Shown one piece after another: positions 1-20,479 of a stretch of DNA of 64,000 bases. Under the pieces are notes generated by a model that had not been told where the DNA came from, did no database searches, and saw only the letters and a list, made by a program, of their open reading frames with translations. Position 1 is the stretch's first letter. Every line of letters begins with the position of its first letter. The stretch covers positions 30,760,206 to 30,824,205 of the forward strand of contig NC_045139.1 in the NCBI RefSeq assembly GCF_008831285.2, read 5' to 3'. Origin of the DNA: Nymphaea colorata. Its lineage: Eukaryota > Streptophyta > Magnoliopsida > Nymphaeales > Nymphaeaceae. The position numbers and the translations under genes are program-made.

Positions 1-95
1 GCAAGAAAGAAGAATGAAAAAGCAAAAGTCCCACTCATAAGAATTTGAAACCAGACGGGACAGCAGTATTCAGCACCAGAAAATATAGAACTAAC

Positions 96-3000
96 CTTCA
101 GCAGCAACCATGCAAGATCTCTCTAGGCAGACAGCACAAAGATCATCATCATCAGTTAAGTCTCCAGCAGATTGTAGCCCACACTCCCTGCATAGAAAAG
201 CTAGTGAGTCTACAAAAGGTGAAAACTCAATCACGTCGAGTAATAGAAAAAAGTGATTCGGGAAGGTGAAAACTAGTCATTAGTCAAATGAAGTTAACTA
301 AAATGAAAGCTTGCAGTTGATATTAAATGATTTCAGAAATCATTAATCAGAAAAGGAAATAAAATCTCGAATTAATGGGACAATAACATCCAAAGAACTA
401 CTACCACCAGCAGAGGGTAAAATGTATATAAAACTAAGAATATCAACCAATATACCATTGAGTACCATTCTTGGATTTTTGTTGGTGAGTTTTTTCCAGG
501 GTGTTAAAAGGAAAGCTTGTTTTCCTCTGGAAATTTCAAAAAGCTAAATATATAAATAACAAAAAATGCGAAATTTTGAGATTTTCTATCAATTTCCTTG
601 CAAGAACACAGATAAAAACTCAAACTAGTTGCTAAAATGTTAAAACAAACCACAAATGTTCAAACTTCAAAAATATATTAAAAAAATGTTTTTTTGACAA
701 TTCTTGTGATAATATTGTAATATTTCCACAATATTTTTCTTTTCACGATATTTTCAAAATATCACACTTTTCTCACCTTTTCCTTGTTTTAAGGTTTTTA
801 ACACGATTAAAAAAAAGGAAAACATATCTGTGACATTGCTATATACTAGGAAAAACATCAAAGCATCTAAAATCACAAGTAGGCTAGAAAATTTAGCTAC
901 CTATTGCATGACCAATCAAACCAAAGAAAAATAGTTTGAGAGAATAATATAACGAAAGTCAGTATGTGAAATAAAATCAGCATACCTGCATAGGCGGAGT
1001 TGGTGCTTGTCCATCCCAGATGGAGGATGGCTTAATCTAAGTTTTCTGTATACATTCTTTCCTCTTCATCTTGTTCTTTTAGTTTTGTCAGACGACACAA
1101 ACAGTTTCTGATGTGAAAATGTTAATCTAAGTTTTCCTTTTTGGTCTTTTCCTTTTTCTTTGTGGTTCGGTGGGTGAGTTGGTTAGTTGGAAGGAAGTGG
1201 CAGGTACTCTTGTCCAGAGTCCATCAGACTACTTTTGTGAACATGACTGCAGGTACAGGGACGTTCAGGTTAAATCCAGTTTAGATCAGCTATATTAGGG
1301 TAATGATGCCAGGGTCTGGTCAAAAAAAGTTTCTGCTATTCTTACCTTTCAGATCTCGATATTAATTTCTGGATTTCCCACAAGACATGACATGAGTTAT
1401 GGAAGAATTCTGTAACTAATGAAGGGAAAATTTGGTGATGATTGTGAGAGAGCTCTTCTATTAACCTCCTATTGGCAACAAAACAAATCACTTGTACCAT
1501 TACATGTGTCATTTCGACTACAGGGTATCCAGAGAGTGTGAGGCAATACGGAAATCAAAATGGACTATTCATGTGACAGATCAGAAACAAAGAGTGCATA
1601 CTAAGCACATGTATTTTCATCTCACAAAGTAATATGGTATGCATAAACATGTTTAGACTATAGAACTTGCCACAGATTGAATTGAATAAGCAACCCCAAG
1701 GAAGTTATTTTGGATAATTTAGATGTGTTAATCAGTTGAAGTTCAAACGCGGTAACTGAAAACATGAAATCAGATAAATCAGAACAAATAAATTACCTTG
1801 CTATGCTTATTATACTTGAAAGAGGCAAGGCTAAGAACTTCGATGGTGTAAACATTCGGGGAATCACATCAGAGTCCGGTGCTAGCAGTGGTGCAAGCCA
1901 ATGCCTTCCCCATGTTACCGCAATATCAAGTGGTAGCCGTCTGATGAAAACGTAAGCTTAGCATAATTAAAGTTGGTGAAAATAACGACATATGACCATT
2001 ATATTGCAACAAATTATTGACAAGTGTCAAAAATGGCTACCCATCACAGTTCCTAGCAGTTCGGCTAGCACCTTTTGCAATAAGAACCTGAAAGAAACGT
2101 AACCATGAAAGGCTAAAATGAGAAACAGATTTTGAAAACAAAATATTCCAAATGGAAAGCAGAAAAATTACAGGAAGCGTACATGAAGTGAAACAGCACA
2201 ATTATAAACAAAAAAGTAGTTCTGAAAAAAACCCACACTTTTTTGATAGGCTACACCCATAACATTGATAAAACCACTGGCTAAAATGCTGTGAATATCA
2301 GTATCGATGATGGACTGTTTTTATAAGATGATACATAATCAGGCTGTATTGGGCCTATTGGCCATATAGAATGGAGGTGAATCAGCAGATTTTCTATATT
2401 TATATTGAAAATGAAAACTACTTCAATCTAATTCAGACAAAAACTAAGAAAATAGCAAGATTCAGATTTGGTCTGTATCATGTCAGTGAGGGGCCATACA
2501 ATAGCCATCAACCAATTCAGGTTGGCATAAGCCAATACTGACAATAAAAAGGGGATGAACATGGACTTGCCTGGCAACACTTCATATTTCCTCCACATGC
2601 AGCATAATGCAAAGGGGTGCTTCCAGCACCTGAAAGGCAAAAGGTAACAACAGATAACAGTTAACAGAAAAACAAACACAGAGAAAATCAACCAAATTAA
2701 TTTCTCAAGAAATTACATGTGAGTATACTGCACCTATCAAGTCCATTGATGTACCATTGTGGAATGTCACGGCTGAACCATTTGCACTTATATCAAGAAG
2801 CAATTGCACACAATCAAAATGGCCATGCAGTGCAGCCACATGAAGAGCTGTCAGTCCCCCATCAGCATCCCAGTTCACAAACTTGGAGAGCGCACTGCAG
2901 CAAAAGAGAGCAAACTAAATATCAGTATGTCACCAAGATGGCTTTGGGGCAATATACTCAGGTGCGGAAAGAAGATATCAGAAAAAATACAAATACTTTT

Positions 3001-4327
3001 ACATGCATATTATTATACAGCTACATGGGAGATCACATGAAGCAACAGATTTAGTATCTAACAATGTATTTTTAAATTTGTAAAAAAATAAGTAACATTC
3101 TATAAATGCAATGCCTGGACCATAGCTAAGAATCATTTTGGAGGCCAATAGAACAAAATAAATCAGGTCCATTTTTCAAAAGAAAATAAACAATAACAAA
3201 TAATAACCTGTTGTATTTTTGTCTGGTGAAGCTTTCACCCATAGTCTCCGAGAAAGTAGCAGGCTCATAAGGCTCACTGGGTATAAAATCAGCAACAAGA
3301 AGCCTCATGCACCTGGCATGACCATTAGATGCTGCAAAGTGCAACGCTGTTCTACCACGGTAATCTGCTCTTGCAACCTGAATAAATTAAGCCAGTCACA
3401 GTATAGAAAGGCAAATAAACAAAAGCCATTAAGATCATGAGTCGAACAGTAGGAATCAACTATGTTAGAAGAGACTTACATTGCCCTTATACAATAGAAG
3501 CATTTGAACCACTTCCCAATGTCCATATCGACAAGCATGCATTAATGCTGTCTGCATCATAATAAACCAGAAGAATACAGAAAAACCTAAGATGATCAAC
3601 AATTTGGAACCATCAATAAGATGCTAATTCATAACAAGCTCCAAATTGAGCAAAAGAAGCTACCGTTCTAAATTTCTCAGACCAACCAAACCATGATGAA
3701 GAAACAGTCTCTGTGGCAATCACTAAATTCCAACGTAGCACCGAGATAAGGTAAAGAAACAGTCAATTTTCATACAGTTTCTACCTTCAAAACCAATTCC
3801 TTATCTGACAGGATAAATCCACATCATTCTTTTCGTACACTCCGCAAGAGCCTATTAACCTTCTTGCAGAAATTGGGCAACGAACAACTAAGCAAACCAA
3901 TTTAATCACAAATATAACCCCATGTCCCAACTTGGTGAAACCAGAAAATATACATCTATAGGAAGAATTTTAATCACCTGCCCACAATAATTCTTCGAAT
4001 TGGAATCTGCCCCATGCTCAAGCAAGACGTTGACTATCTGTAGCAAATGCAACATAACAAAAATAAATAAATAAAACGAATGGTCAGCCAACAACTACAG
4101 TAGGAAACCCGAGAAGTCGATGGGGAAAGAGCGGGAGGAACTGTACGAACCTCGTTGTGGCCTTTTGCGGCGGCAAAATGAAGAGGAGAATTGTGGCCTC
4201 CAAACGTGGAGTATTTGGCAAGGCACGGATTGAGTTCCAGGAGCATGCGAGCTTCAATAAGGTCACCATCTCTAGCGGCAGAAACCAACCTCTCTCCGGA
4301 TGCAGAACACCCAAATGAGTTACCCAT
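96..4327 (-). CDS. XB3/XBAT33-like ankyrin-repeat RING E3 ubiquitin ligase, 3' end outside window
   Basis: Nine exons on the minus strand, in coding order: 4151-4327, 3978-4037, 3480-3551, 3208-3377, 2734-2894, 2571-2629, 2041-2087, 1797-1940, 96-187. They give 327 residues in one frame. The start [20 protein letters not shown] matches the conserved N-terminus of the XB3 family. Residues 12-250 hold ankyrin repeats ([55 protein letters not shown]). The first half of a C-terminal RING finger follows (CAVCLERSC, cysteines 314, 317 and 322); the rest lies left of base 96. By family knowledge it is a substrate-recruiting RING ligase, and XB3 relatives act in immunity, ethylene and root development. 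Residue 250 is Arg where relatives I recall have Trp (NGW context). An in-frame ATG at 4351 would add eight residues. The intron after exon 6 uses a GC donor. Subfamily assignment to XBAT33 is inferred from overall resemblance. Confidence 0.9.
188..1796 (-). other. Large intron of the XB3-like gene
   Basis: This 1.6-kb intron separates the last ankyrin-side exon from the first RING exon; both ends have GT/AG borders on the minus strand. It is AT-rich and holds no supported gene. An exon-like stretch near 966-1010 has a good donor (GTATGC on the minus strand) but no place in the protein. Around 670-800 there is an AT-rich patch with repeated ATATTTT/AAAATAT words and short foldbacks, possibly an old insertion. 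Confidence 0.75.
2088..2570 (-). other. GC-AG intron in the XB3-like gene
   Basis: The exon ends TGTTGCCAG and the intron opens GCAAGT on the minus strand. It closes with CTTTCAG at 2088-2094 before GTTCTTATTGC. No GT donor nearby keeps both the frame and the conserved [10 protein letters not shown] junction. GC donors are a minor but genuine plant class and usually have a strong CAG|GCAAGT consensus, as here. Confidence 0.85.
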
Positions 4328-4966
4328 TCCTCTAATCAAACCAATCAACATCGGTTTGAACCCCTCTGAAATCGGCAAACCCTCGAAAAACCCATTTAGA
4401 ACTTCCCTAGTTCGCTATCGAAATGATAACCATATCACCCAACTGATCATCAAACAAAAGGAATCCCACCTTAGGATCTGAACAGAACAACAATCCTAAA
4501 CGGCATTTTTCACTGACTCATTGATCAAAAATTCGTCATAGATCAAACAAATGGAGAAGACCCACATCACAAATACATCCATCAGTCCACTCAACCCACA
4601 AGAACATCCATACCAACGATCAAAGTTCCCCACAAATCGTCAAACAAGTACAACAAAACATTTGCCGAACCGTCGCTACCTACCCAAAACCGTCCTTTTA
4701 ACGAGCACTGTACAAAGGAAGTACCTAACCGCTTCTTCTATCAATCTATTTTTTGGGTGGTGGTTTTGCCTTTCTCGTCAGGAACAACTCTAAAAACTCA
4801 CGAATCCTGGTTGACGCTAGAGGACCGCGAACAATGAAGTGAGGAACGAAAATATAGGTTCGGTTTGCTGGCTTCTATTGACTGACATTTCGCTCTCTCT
4901 TTCTCTCTTCGGAGACGTCCGATAAATTGCGATGATTCAGAGGGAATTCTTCTCTTATGGTCGGAA
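4328..4966. promoter_or_regulatory. 5' leader and upstream region of the XB3-like gene
   Basis: This is the stretch upstream of the minus-strand start codon. It lacks coding evidence and probably contains the leader and promoter. There is a CT-rich tract at about 4890-4912 on the plus strand (GA-rich on the transcript strand). I could not place a TATA box or a transcription start with confidence. Confidence 0.4.
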
Positions 4967-5045
4967 GAAGAACGCGGGAATTCTTAATAAAAAAAAGGCC
5001 ATTCAGAAGAACGCGGGAATTCTTAGTAAAAAAAGGCCATGGCAC
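4967..5045. repeat. 39-bp tandem duplication
   Basis: Two head-to-tail copies begin GAAGAACGCGGGAATTCTTA at 4967 and 5006, each followed by an A-run and GGCCAT. They differ at only a few positions. They lie about 640-720 bp upstream of the XB3-like start codon. Confidence 0.9.
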
Positions 5046-5875
5046 GCATACCCTCCCGTTCCAGGACAGATGTTGCAACATCCGAACCAAACGAGGTAAA
5101 ATTTGGAAAACCTATAAATAACGGGATAATAAAATAGGACAGGACGAGGAAAAATACCACTCGAAATAGGTTCCCTCCCTCTTATTCGTCTGTCAAAATT
5201 TTACTCAAGCCTTTCCCCAAGCTAACCAGAGCTACAGCTTCTGCGTTAGGTCAAGGTTCATGTCTCCAGTACTTTTAGACTCTGGTCTACAAATACGGTT
5301 TCCAGTATATCATCTCTTATCTTTTAAACTCTTTTTGAAGATCATTAGAAGTTTATAGGAAAAAATCACGACTTTCCGATATTTAGATCCAATTTTATGA
5401 GCCAAGAACAGCAGTGCCTTGTATTTTAAAACATTTCTAAAACTCGATCCGCACATGCATCTGGGTAATATAAAATCTGGTGAAAAAGTTGGACACATTA
5501 AAGAAATTACTTCAAACTTTTCTAAGGCCTTTATGGAACTCGTTTATCACAATGGTTTAGTATAAGGTCGTCGTTTGACTCTCAGTCTCAGATCACAAAA
5601 ATTCGGACTTCGCCAGGTCGCAGCCTCACAGGCTTTTGAAGAGTAATTTGAAATTACTTTTTGAAATTTATACAAAGGCATATACTTAAGTTTTGATATG
5701 ATCATATTTGCTCCACTTTTCGTCTCTTCAATTTAGCCGTTTAAATTACCTAAACAATCTTCGCATATAGACATAACCAGCCGTAAATAAAAGATGAAGA
5801 AATAATATTGGTATCAAAACATTGTCTTTGTTATCTTGATATTATAAACTTCATTTAGTTGACCAACTTTTTTAG

Positions 5876-6098
5876 GAGGTGTTTGGATGACAAATTTTGG
5901 GATACAAAACCTGGTTTTCCCTCAAAACACCATTTCAAGAATGTTTGGAGATGTTAAATTCGAGTTTTGCTAAAACCTGCTTTTCGGAAAATCTGGTTTA
6001 CACGAAGGCCTGAAAAAACTGCCTCTTTCCAAGTTTTTTAAGTAAAACTAATTTTTGTCTCTAAACCAAGTTTTTCACTTGTCATTCAAATATTCAAA
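5876..6098. mobile_element. MITE-like element with GTGTTTGGATGACA ends
   Basis: The left end reads AGGTGTTTGGATGACAAAT and the right end CTTGTCATTCAAATATT, an imperfect inverted pair. The interior repeats AAACCAAGTTTT/AAAACCTGG words that recur in the foldback at 21100-21340. No target duplication was identified, so the borders are approximate. Confidence 0.5.
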
Positions 6099-7023
6099 CC
6101 AAGTTTACAATAACAAGTTTTTAATCAGGTTTTATAAAATTTGTATATTAAAACCAAGTTTTATACTATCTTAATAAGTGAATATAATGAAATATTCATC
6201 CTACCACTCACTAAAGAGCTCAATCTCCCGCTTTACCCCTTATCTTTTAAAAGTACAATGTTTGCTTTGGTGTCTCGAAATGCTACCGTCACCGCACATC
6301 AACTTGTGCATTAATGACTCTTTATTTACAACACAGGGTTTGTTGATAGTTCGGAAATTCAAAACAAAAACTGATCACCTATCAAGGTGTCGTCGGCGAT
6401 CACAGGAGCTATTAAAAAAAGATGAACCTCCCCTTGAGTCCTTCAGGGTTGGCTCTCTCTTCATATATTTTAATCATGTAAAGGTTCGTGCTCTGACCAG
6501 CTAGACACGCACAAGTCAAAATCGCAAGCCTGTTTTCAAATGTCCTTGTATGGGGACAAAAAGGTTCGTGTTTGAATGTGTGGCTTAAGTTCCAATAATT
6601 GATTTAAGATAATATTCTGCTCACCAGGTTGAAACTTTCAGGTACAACAGTTAAAAATCTTTGTTGAGACAAAAATATATATATATATATCAAACAGTAA
6701 ACGTACAACTTTGTCTGTTGAAATAGAAAAGGGTTTCTTGATTTTTTTTTTATTTGTTGTTAAGGGGCTTGATTGAGATGAATTTCTCCATGCAATACAC
6801 TTGAAAAAATACCTTCAAACAAACTTCTACTAAGGAAAAGGTTGTCCTGAAATAATTTTCAGGTGAAATAAGTGTCTCCAGTTAATTATAATTTTTATAT
6901 TTTTCTTAAAAACTTCAATGAACAAGTTCAAAGTTTGGCGTGATAATCCTTACAGCAACTGTATTATTTTGTTCTAAGCATATATATATGTATGATAGAA
7001 AAATATAAAAATTTGCAAAAAAA

Positions 7024-7430
7024 AAAGTTATTTAGGCTAATCCTGTACCATTTGATCATTTAATAAGGTGCGACGTGTAAAGTTATTCTTCATAAAACCA
7101 AATAATAATCCGTTTTTTAATTCTAAAACGTAACTTTACATGCTTGTAAATTATAAATTAAGTTGAATGAGTGTTTCGTAAATCAGTTCGCATAATTCTT
7201 ATATTTATTAATCCGTCAATTAAAAAGTTTTTTAGACTAATCGTGCAACATTTGATAACACGATTGATGGATAATAAGGTGCCATTCGTAAAGTTATTTT
7301 CCATAAAACCAAATAATAAAATGCTTCTGAATTTCAAAAAGTAATTTTACATGCTTGCAAGTTAGAAATTAGGTTGAATATATGTTTCATAAATCAGTTG
7401 ACATAGTTCTCGTACTTATTGAATCTATAT
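7024..7430. repeat. Diverged ~200-bp tandem duplication
   Basis: The segment from about 7026 (AAGTTATTTAGGCTAATCCT) recurs from about 7226 (AAGTTTTTTAGACTAATCGT). Shared blocks appear in the same order: CATTTGAT, ATAAGGTGC, GTAAAGTTATT, CATAAAACCAAATAATAA, TTTACATGCTTG, AAATCAGTT. The copies differ by many substitutions and a short insertion in the second, so the duplication is old. Confidence 0.8.
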
Positions 7431-7797
7431 AATAATATAAATTCAAAAATATATATGTGTCGCACTTATATAAATTCATACTCAGTTTAAGTTATATAGG
7501 AAACGTGAACTGTATTTGCAAAAGAAGATATATTTTCAAATATTTTATAAGCAACAATAATATGATGGTCTTTTAATTAACCATTAAAAAATGTATGCAT
7601 CTTTAAAAACAAATAAATATTATCTATGTTTATTTTTTATCTATTATTTAGATTTATTTATATTATTTGGTATAACTAGAGTTGATAATACAAACCGATA
7701 GACTTGAATTTTGCTCATAATAAGGCTAATACTGTATTTCACTAGCTCAATATTGTTGTTATTATATTTTCAACAGCGCAAAATTTAGCTGTGCTTA

Positions 7798-7803
<6 letters not shown>

Positions 7804-7888
<85 letters not shown>
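7804..7888. repeat. TA dinucleotide microsatellite
   Basis: About 85 bases of TA repeat, interrupted once by TG near 7830. It is the longest simple repeat in the window. Confidence 0.95.
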
Positions 7889-7892
<4 letters not shown>

Positions 7893-8484
7893 GTGTATGT
7901 ATATATATAACATGTGTATGTATGTATTAAGTATAGGTATTATACATAGTCTACAAAATGTATAAACAAAGTAAATACAAAATCTATTTAATCTATTAAT
8001 CTATGTAAGTATATGAAGTTCTTTTTTGAAAAATAAATAAGAGTTTGTTCTGAGTTTGAAAAGTAACTTTCCATGGAGATTATAAATCAAATCCAGTTTG
8101 AATGGCATGCACATTGTATGATAGAAAGTGCGTACTTTTTTCTTTCTAACCAGAAACAAATTTCCAACTGGTTCTGTCGCTCTTTTGTCAGGAATTCAAA
8201 CGTATAACGGAATGCTTTGATCCGAATACAAAACAACTACACATTAATTGGATGTCCTCGGATTGGATTTGAATACAGACGTGCTAAGATTCTTTCGCAA
8301 ACTGATCGGGTTACCGCGCTGTGAGATACTGATGGAAAGACCACCAGGTTTTCCGGCAAACAAGCCGGAATATGGATTCACAAGTCATTGAAGTGGTGCC
8401 TGACTTTTCCGTCTTCTCCCTCATGTTCCTCAACTCTTCCATGAGTCCATCTCCTTCTCTGTGCCAGTAGTAGGGGATGCTGTC

Positions 8485-10926
8485 ATGAAACGGTTCTGCT
8501 CGTGGAAATGGCAGCAAACACTGGAATGTTGCCTCCATCACAACGACCTGGAGCGAGCGAAGCTAGTTCATGGCCTTATGTTGTCAAGGGGCATCCACCC
8601 ACCAATCGTCTCCGCCAACAGGTTCCTGGACATGCTGTCAGAAGCGGGGGAAATAGACCAAGCAGTCAAAGTGTTCGACAAAATGCGCCAGAGAGACGAG
8701 TACTCATGGAACACCATGATCAAAGGATATGCCCGCTCCCGCCTGTTGGCCGAAGCACGTCTGCTGTTCGAACAAGCTCCCGCCCGCGTTCCGATTACTT
8801 GGTCGTCTTTGATTTCGGGATACGCCCTCAACGGGTGCGAGGACGAGGCGCTTGAACTGTTTTGGAGAATGCAGTCGGAAGGATTGAAGCCCAACGAGTA
8901 TACATTTGGTAGTGTCTTGCGGGCATGCGCCGTCCGCCCGAGGCTCTCGTGCGGCCAACAGGTTCATGCCCATGTTCTTAAAACTGGTTTCGATTCGAAT
9001 GTTTTCGTCGTCACGGGTCTTGTTGACATGTATGCGAAATGCAGGAGGGTTCATGAAGCGACCAACCTGTTCTCCATAACGCCTGAAAGGAACACGGTTC
9101 TTTGGACAGCCATGGTGTCTGGGTTATCTCAAAATGGGGAAGGCCGAAAAGCAATGGAGATCTTCCGAGAGATGCATCGGTCTGGCTCCAGGCCTAATCA
9201 ATTCACCTTTCCAAGTGTGCTTACTGCTTGCGCTAGCATTTCAGATATTGACTTTGGAACTCAAATACATAATCACATAATTCAGACTGGTTTCGGACCT
9301 AATGTGTTCGTAGAAAGTGCATTGGTTGATATGTACTCGAAATGTGGGGACCTGAGCAGCGCTCAGCTGGTGCTAGACAATATGATAGTTGCAGATGAGG
9401 TCTCATGGAACTCCATGATTGGAGGGTGTGTGAGACACGGGCTACAAGCCAGAGCCCTATGCATCTTCAAAAGAATGCATGAAACTGCCATGAGGATTGA
9501 TGATTTCACATATCCTTCAGTTCTCAATTCTTTTGCTTCTCTGAATGAACTTAAACATGGGCAATCAGTTCATTCTATGATTGTGAAAACGGGCTTTGGT
9601 ACGCATAAACATGTGGGGAATGCTTTGGTAGACATGTATGCAAAATGTGGAAGCTTGGGGTATGCATCTTCTGTATTCATTACCATGCCTGAACCAGATG
9701 TAATCTCATGGACTTCATTGATCACTGGTTATGCACATCATGGATTTCATGAAGACGCTCTTAGGCTGTTTTGCGATATGAAAGACGCAGGCATTTCCAC
9801 TGATGAATTTGCCTTAGCTAGTGCTCTGAGTGCTTGTGCAGGATTGACAGTCCTTGAAGTGGGGCGTCAAATTCATGTGATATTCATAAAATCTGGTTTT
9901 GGGTCATCTTTGTCAATTGAAAATTCCCTGGTTACCATGTATGCAAAATGTGGATGCATCATGGATGCTCATACTGTCTTCGACTTGATGCCAGATAGAG
10001 ATGTTGTTTCTTGGACTGCTCTCATCGTGGGTCATGCTCAGAATGGCAGAGGGAATGTGTCTGTGGAACTCTATGAAAAAATGCTTAGAAGTGGAACTAA
10101 GCCAGATTTCATCACCTTCGTTGGAGTTCTTTTTGCTTGCAGTCATGCTGGGCTTGTAGAGGATGGTCGCTACTACTTTGAGTCTATGAGCAAAATTCAT
10201 GGTATTAGTCCAAGTACAGAACATTATGCCTGCATGATTGATCTCTTAGGCCGCGCTGGACAGATAGATGCAGCTGAAGAGCTGTTAAATGAGATGCCAA
10301 TAAAGCCAGATGCAACTGTTTGGAAAGCACTCCTTTCTGCTTGCAGAGTCCATGGAAAAATTGAACTAGGAGAAATGGCAGCTTGTAATCTTCTTGCGTT
10401 GGAGCCCCAAAATGCAGTACCATATATTTTACTGTCTCACATGTACTCTTCTGCCGGTAAATGGGAGGAAGCAGCAAAAATTAGAAGATTGATGAAGTCA
10501 CGAGGAGTAACAAAAGAACCAGGCTGCAGCTGGATTGAGGTGAATAACACGGTCCATGCTTTTCTGGCCGAAGATAGGGGACACCCGAGGATGGCTGAAA
10601 TATATTCTAAGATTGACTTAGTTATGAGTCTAATTAAGGAAGCTGGGTATGTTCCTGATCGGGCGTGTGCATTACATGATGTTGATGAGGAAGGAAAAGA
10701 GATTGGGCTTGCATACCACAGTGAGAAATTGGCAGTGGCTTTTGGCCTCCTTGCAGTGCCTCCTGGCTGCCCCATCAGGGTTGTCAAGAACCTTCGTGTA
10801 TGTGGAGACTGCCATTCTGCTATTAAATACATCTCAAAAGTCTTCTCCAGGAAAATTATAGTCAGGGATTCAAACTGTTACCACCACTTCAGTGAGGGTG
10901 CATGTTCCTGCAGGGATTATTGGTAA
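8485..10926 (+). CDS. PLS-class pentatricopeptide repeat protein with DYW deaminase domain
   Basis: A single uninterrupted exon of 813 codons. The first in-frame ATG is at 8485 (MKRFCSWKW); the frame is open back to a stop at 8401 but has no earlier ATG. Residues from about 25 to 610 are tandem P/L/S PPR motifs, with repeated phrases such as LVDMYAKCG, SWNTMI and ALELFWRM. The E/E+ region follows (EPGCSWIEV near 678), then a C-terminal DYW domain. The deaminase signature is complete: HSE at 745-747, CGDC with cysteines 773 and 776, a second metal-binding set at C798, H800, C807 and C809, and the terminal residues DYW. By family knowledge such proteins bind one or a few organelle transcripts and convert C to U. 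The N-terminus is short and basic, compatible with organelle targeting, but mitochondrion versus plastid is not decided. The editing target is unknown. Confidence 0.95.
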   Translation: MKRFCSWKWQQTLECCLHHNDLERAKLVHGLMLSRGIHPPIVSANRFLDMLSEAGEIDQAVKVFDKMRQRDEYSWNTMIKGYARSRLLAEARLLFEQAPARVPITWSSLISGYALNGCEDEALELFWRMQSEGLKPNEYTFGSVLRACAVRPRLSCGQQVHAHVLKTGFDSNVFVVTGLVDMYAKCRRVHEATNLFSITPERNTVLWTAMVSGLSQNGEGRKAMEIFREMHRSGSRPNQFTFPSVLTACASISDIDFGTQIHNHIIQTGFGPNVFVESALVDMYSKCGDLSSAQLVLDNMIVADEVSWNSMIGGCVRHGLQARALCIFKRMHETAMRIDDFTYPSVLNSFASLNELKHGQSVHSMIVKTGFGTHKHVGNALVDMYAKCGSLGYASSVFITMPEPDVISWTSLITGYAHHGFHEDALRLFCDMKDAGISTDEFALASALSACAGLTVLEVGRQIHVIFIKSGFGSSLSIENSLVTMYAKCGCIMDAHTVFDLMPDRDVVSWTALIVGHAQNGRGNVSVELYEKMLRSGTKPDFITFVGVLFACSHAGLVEDGRYYFESMSKIHGISPSTEHYACMIDLLGRAGQIDAAEELLNEMPIKPDATVWKALLSACRVHGKIELGEMAACNLLALEPQNAVPYILLSHMYSSAGKWEEAAKIRRLMKSRGVTKEPGCSWIEVNNTVHAFLAEDRGHPRMAEIYSKIDLVMSLIKEAGYVPDRACALHDVDEEGKEIGLAYHSEKLAVAFGLLAVPPGCPIRVVKNLRVCGDCHSAIKYISKVFSRKIIVRDSNCYHHFSEGACSCRDYW

Positions 10927-12120
10927 TCTGCTGGTAGAACATACTTAGCGAAAGAGATATATAGTGGAAGCTGCGTTGATGAATAAGATGAATCAACAAA
11001 GCAGCAGTTCAATTTGCACTTTGCAGGGGAGGCTGAAAGTGCAGCAGCAATCCACCCTATGAGTTTTATAGTAGCAACTAACCATGAGATCTTTCACCTT
11101 GATTTTAACACCCATGGGAAAAGACTTGAAGGGTGAGGAGCTTATATTTTAATGGATTACTACCACAATCCTGCTTCATAGCCTTTTTTCACGACGTCAA
11201 TCAGGCTTTATGCATGTTGGGATCCATCATGTCAACCACAGATTAGCTTCGAATCAGCGTTAAGTGAAGGTAACTCATCACTTTCGGATAATATAGATTT
11301 TCATGCCTAGGTGCAAACGAAATGTCTAGCCTTTTTCTCCTCCTCCCATATGGTTTAGCTCTTGTGCATCGGATAGTAGCACAACAAAGAATATTGCCAC
11401 TTGATGGTAGTGAAGAACCTAGCTACTGAAAGACTGGAAATAGACAGCAAAGAGGTTAAAGTTTTTCACTCGTGGCTTTTCATATTCGGCTTAGCGGTCC
11501 AAGAATGCAAATTTCAAATAGGACCGCGACTGGAATAATGGTTCTGATTCATTTGTTAAGAGAAAAATGACATATATTAGAGGGGTGCCTGTGTTCTCTT
11601 TCAACGAAATGTTTCCTTGGTGCAGCGTTTGCAGCGGCCTCTAAGGACAAGCTTTCCTATAACAAAAAGCCAGCAAATGAGAAAAAAGTTGCAATGCAAA
11701 TCGAGATGAGACAGAGAACTTCCATTAGATTGAGAAATTCTACACGTTAACATCCAAGATGAGAGGCGTACAAGTGGTAATGATGCTCTCATCTATTCCA
11801 AAATATAGATTACAAGGACAAAATGGCAAAAAAAAAAAGAGAAAAAAGAAAAGCTCAGCAATCTATGAGTACAGCACATACAATTGAGGACATTACACAT
11901 TGCGGTTGCATTCACCTGACCATCAAATTCGCAGTGGGCAGCCGCCCCTCCATTTCTTTTTATCTTGCTCTCAACATACCCTTCCAACAGCAAAGGGAAA
12001 GAAAGCTTATGGACACCACGTTATTCTACCTTCCACCAGAATGATCTTCTCTGCTTAAAGCAACCGAGCACTATGAGATATTCTAGGACAACAGGGACAC
12101 CGAGTGCTAGAAAAAGGCAC
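10927..12120. other. Convergent 3' regions of the PPR and GSK3-like genes
   Basis: The two genes face each other here. The stretch should hold both 3' UTRs and polyadenylation signals. No further gene is visible. An A/T-rich tract with AAAAAAAAAAGAGAAAAAAG lies near 11828. Confidence 0.6.

Positions 12121-20479
<8,359 letters not shown>

Larger units (their letters stand above)
5046..8484. other. Intergenic region between divergent XB3-like and PPR genes
   Basis: No coding region can be supported. It holds a foldback-like element (5876-6098), a diverged tandem duplication (7024-7430) and a long TA microsatellite (7804-7888). The last few hundred bases must carry the PPR promoter, but I see no clear motif. 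Confidence 0.7.

Noticed and set aside
966..1015. Exon-like stretch on the minus strand with a good GT donor inside the XB3-like gene
   Set aside because: The flanking exons already join in frame (SIA-R-ECGLQS) exactly as in the family, so an extra exon would break the protein.
8461..8484. Extension of the PPR protein to 8461
   Set aside because: The codon at 8461 is GTG; the first in-frame ATG is 8485.
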